Below are positions 63,459-64,000 of a stretch of 64,000 nucleotides of DNA, piece by piece. The notes under the pieces were generated by a model. That model was not told the DNA's origin, searched no databases, and saw only the letters and a list, made by a program, of their open reading frames with translations. Source of the DNA: Actinomyces sp. oral taxon 414 (GTDB lineage: Bacteria; Actinomycetota; Actinomycetes; Actinomycetales; Actinomycetaceae). Made by a program: the position numbers and the translations under genes. Where the stretch lies: the NCBI RefSeq assembly GCF_001278845.1, contig NZ_CP012590.1, positions 1,116,001 to 1,180,000 of the forward strand, in the 5' to 3' direction. Positions within the stretch are counted from its first letter, which is position 1, and each line of letters begins with the position of its first letter.

Positions 63459-63931
63459 ATGTGTATGCAAAACGCTTTAGGATTCCAAATCGATTTCGCA
63501 CATCTCTCAGTTCAGACGAATGCAAAGTCCTGGAGGTTGACGGCGTTCCTTTTGTTGACGAATACGGGGCTTTTCCCCCGGTGGACGAACTTCGAACCGA
63601 CCCTTCAGGGCGTTACCTCCTGTTCAGTGAATCGGGAATTGATGCCTTTATTGGCATTGATCTGATGTCGCATCACATCATTGAAATTATTGATCTGGGG
63701 CAGGGGCTTCATTTTGTCAATAGTACATTAGGCCAATATGTTGCGTCGTTTCATATTTTCGTCGCAGGACTTCCTTATGCGTCTGATGATACTGATCCAG
63801 GTGGCGACAGTCTTGGCGTTGCCGCACAGCACTTTAGGGACGCAATCAAAGATATTGACCTAAAGGCTGCAGAAGATAATTCTATGTGGAGTGAGTTAAG
63901 TTGGAATATCGCTAACGGAGATTGGCAGTAG
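63455..63931 (+). CDS. SUKH-4-like immunity protein
   Basis: 158 residues. FRIPNRFRTSLSSDECKVL, GRYLLFSESGIDAFIGID, IEIIDLGQGLHFVNSTLG and FHIFVAGLPY follow the SUKH-4 pattern (a short aromatic start, then the G-x-x-x-F-V-N-S/T core). SUKH proteins are immunity factors for contact-dependent and type VII/VI toxins, often nuclease or deaminase toxins. Its ATG overlaps the stop of the deaminase-like frame, as for toxin-immunity pairs. Third codon positions are AT-richer than in core genes, consistent with acquisition. It is intact even though the toxin is broken. Confidence 0.75.
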   Translation: MNVYAKRFRIPNRFRTSLSSDECKVLEVDGVPFVDEYGAFPPVDELRTDPSGRYLLFSESGIDAFIGIDLMSHHIIEIIDLGQGLHFVNSTLGQYVASFHIFVAGLPYASDDTDPGGDSLGVAAQHFRDAIKDIDLKAAEDNSMWSELSWNIANGDWQ

Positions 63932-64000
63932 GAAGGTTTTTCGGAAGGTTGATGACTCCCTGTCCAAACGATTTTTCTGCCCACTCGTGAGAGCGATGCC
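63932..64000. other. Right edge, no feature seen
   Basis: The last 69 bp after the immunity gene show no gene or clear signal. Confidence 0.5.

Noticed and set aside
1-64000. tRNA, rRNA or CRISPR loci
   Set aside because: No sequence with the tell-tale T-loop, rRNA core or spaced repeats was found by eye; a short RNA could be missed.

Overview
The window is GC-rich (well above 65% in most genes) and its gene content and order are those of an actinobacterium. Core blocks are lexA / SOS-linked gene / nrdR, ndgR-leuC-leuD, murA-plsC-gpsA, ddl-thiL, rpmB-DAK-recG-rsmD-coaD, sepIVA-like-DUF177-rnc-mutM, rne-rplU-rpmA-obgE-proB, and a cydABDC operon. The proteins most resemble Actinomyces or Schaalia type organisms; the genus is inference.

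Layout. 1-1332: lexA (cut by the left edge) faces a small gene across two LexA boxes. 1333-5750: accessory stretch with a small membrane protein, several strong inverted and tandem repeats, an rsmC-like methyltransferase fragment and an intact IS1380-family element with a CTAA target duplication, lying between the lexA-linked gene and nrdR. 5751-15402: nrdR, GNAT protein, PimB-like mannosyltransferase, ndgR-leuCD, murA, plsC-gpsA. 15403-22245: accessory island splitting gpsA from ddl, with an AT-richer membrane/coiled-coil gene, an ISL3-family element with an 8-bp target duplication, and a DUF4411 (PIN-like toxin) gene cut in two by a 2.9-kb insertion. 22246-24599: ddl-thiL. 24600-29260: a LuxR response regulator, an unusual double-module sensor kinase, a small membrane protein and a lipoprotein. 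29261-41000: rpmB, DAK, recG, SAM hydrolase, rsmD, coaD, sepIVA-like, DUF177, rnc, mutM. 41000-43454: TetR regulator and glycosyltransferase behind a perfect 30-bp palindrome. 43617-52614: DevR-like regulator convergent with a cydA-cydB-cydD-cydC-devS operon. 53070-59913: rne, rplU, rpmA, obgE, proB. 59914-64000: a wrecked polymorphic-toxin locus where proA is often found. It holds a toxin N-terminal fragment, an IS630-family transposase, a decayed IS3-family element, the toxin C-terminus (pretoxin-HINT plus a deaminase-like domain) and a SUKH-4-like immunity gene.

How it works together. The core genes serve the SOS response, dNTP control, leucine synthesis, peptidoglycan precursors, phospholipid synthesis, RNA processing and ribosome assembly. 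The cyd/devS/devR block looks like an oxygen- or redox-responsive unit for cytochrome bd. Accessory DNA is concentrated at four breaks in conserved gene order, and each break carries insertion sequences, palindromes or dispersed repeats. The most notable accessory items are the deaminase toxin/SUKH remnant, the split DUF4411 toxin gene and the LexA-box-controlled gene next to lexA.
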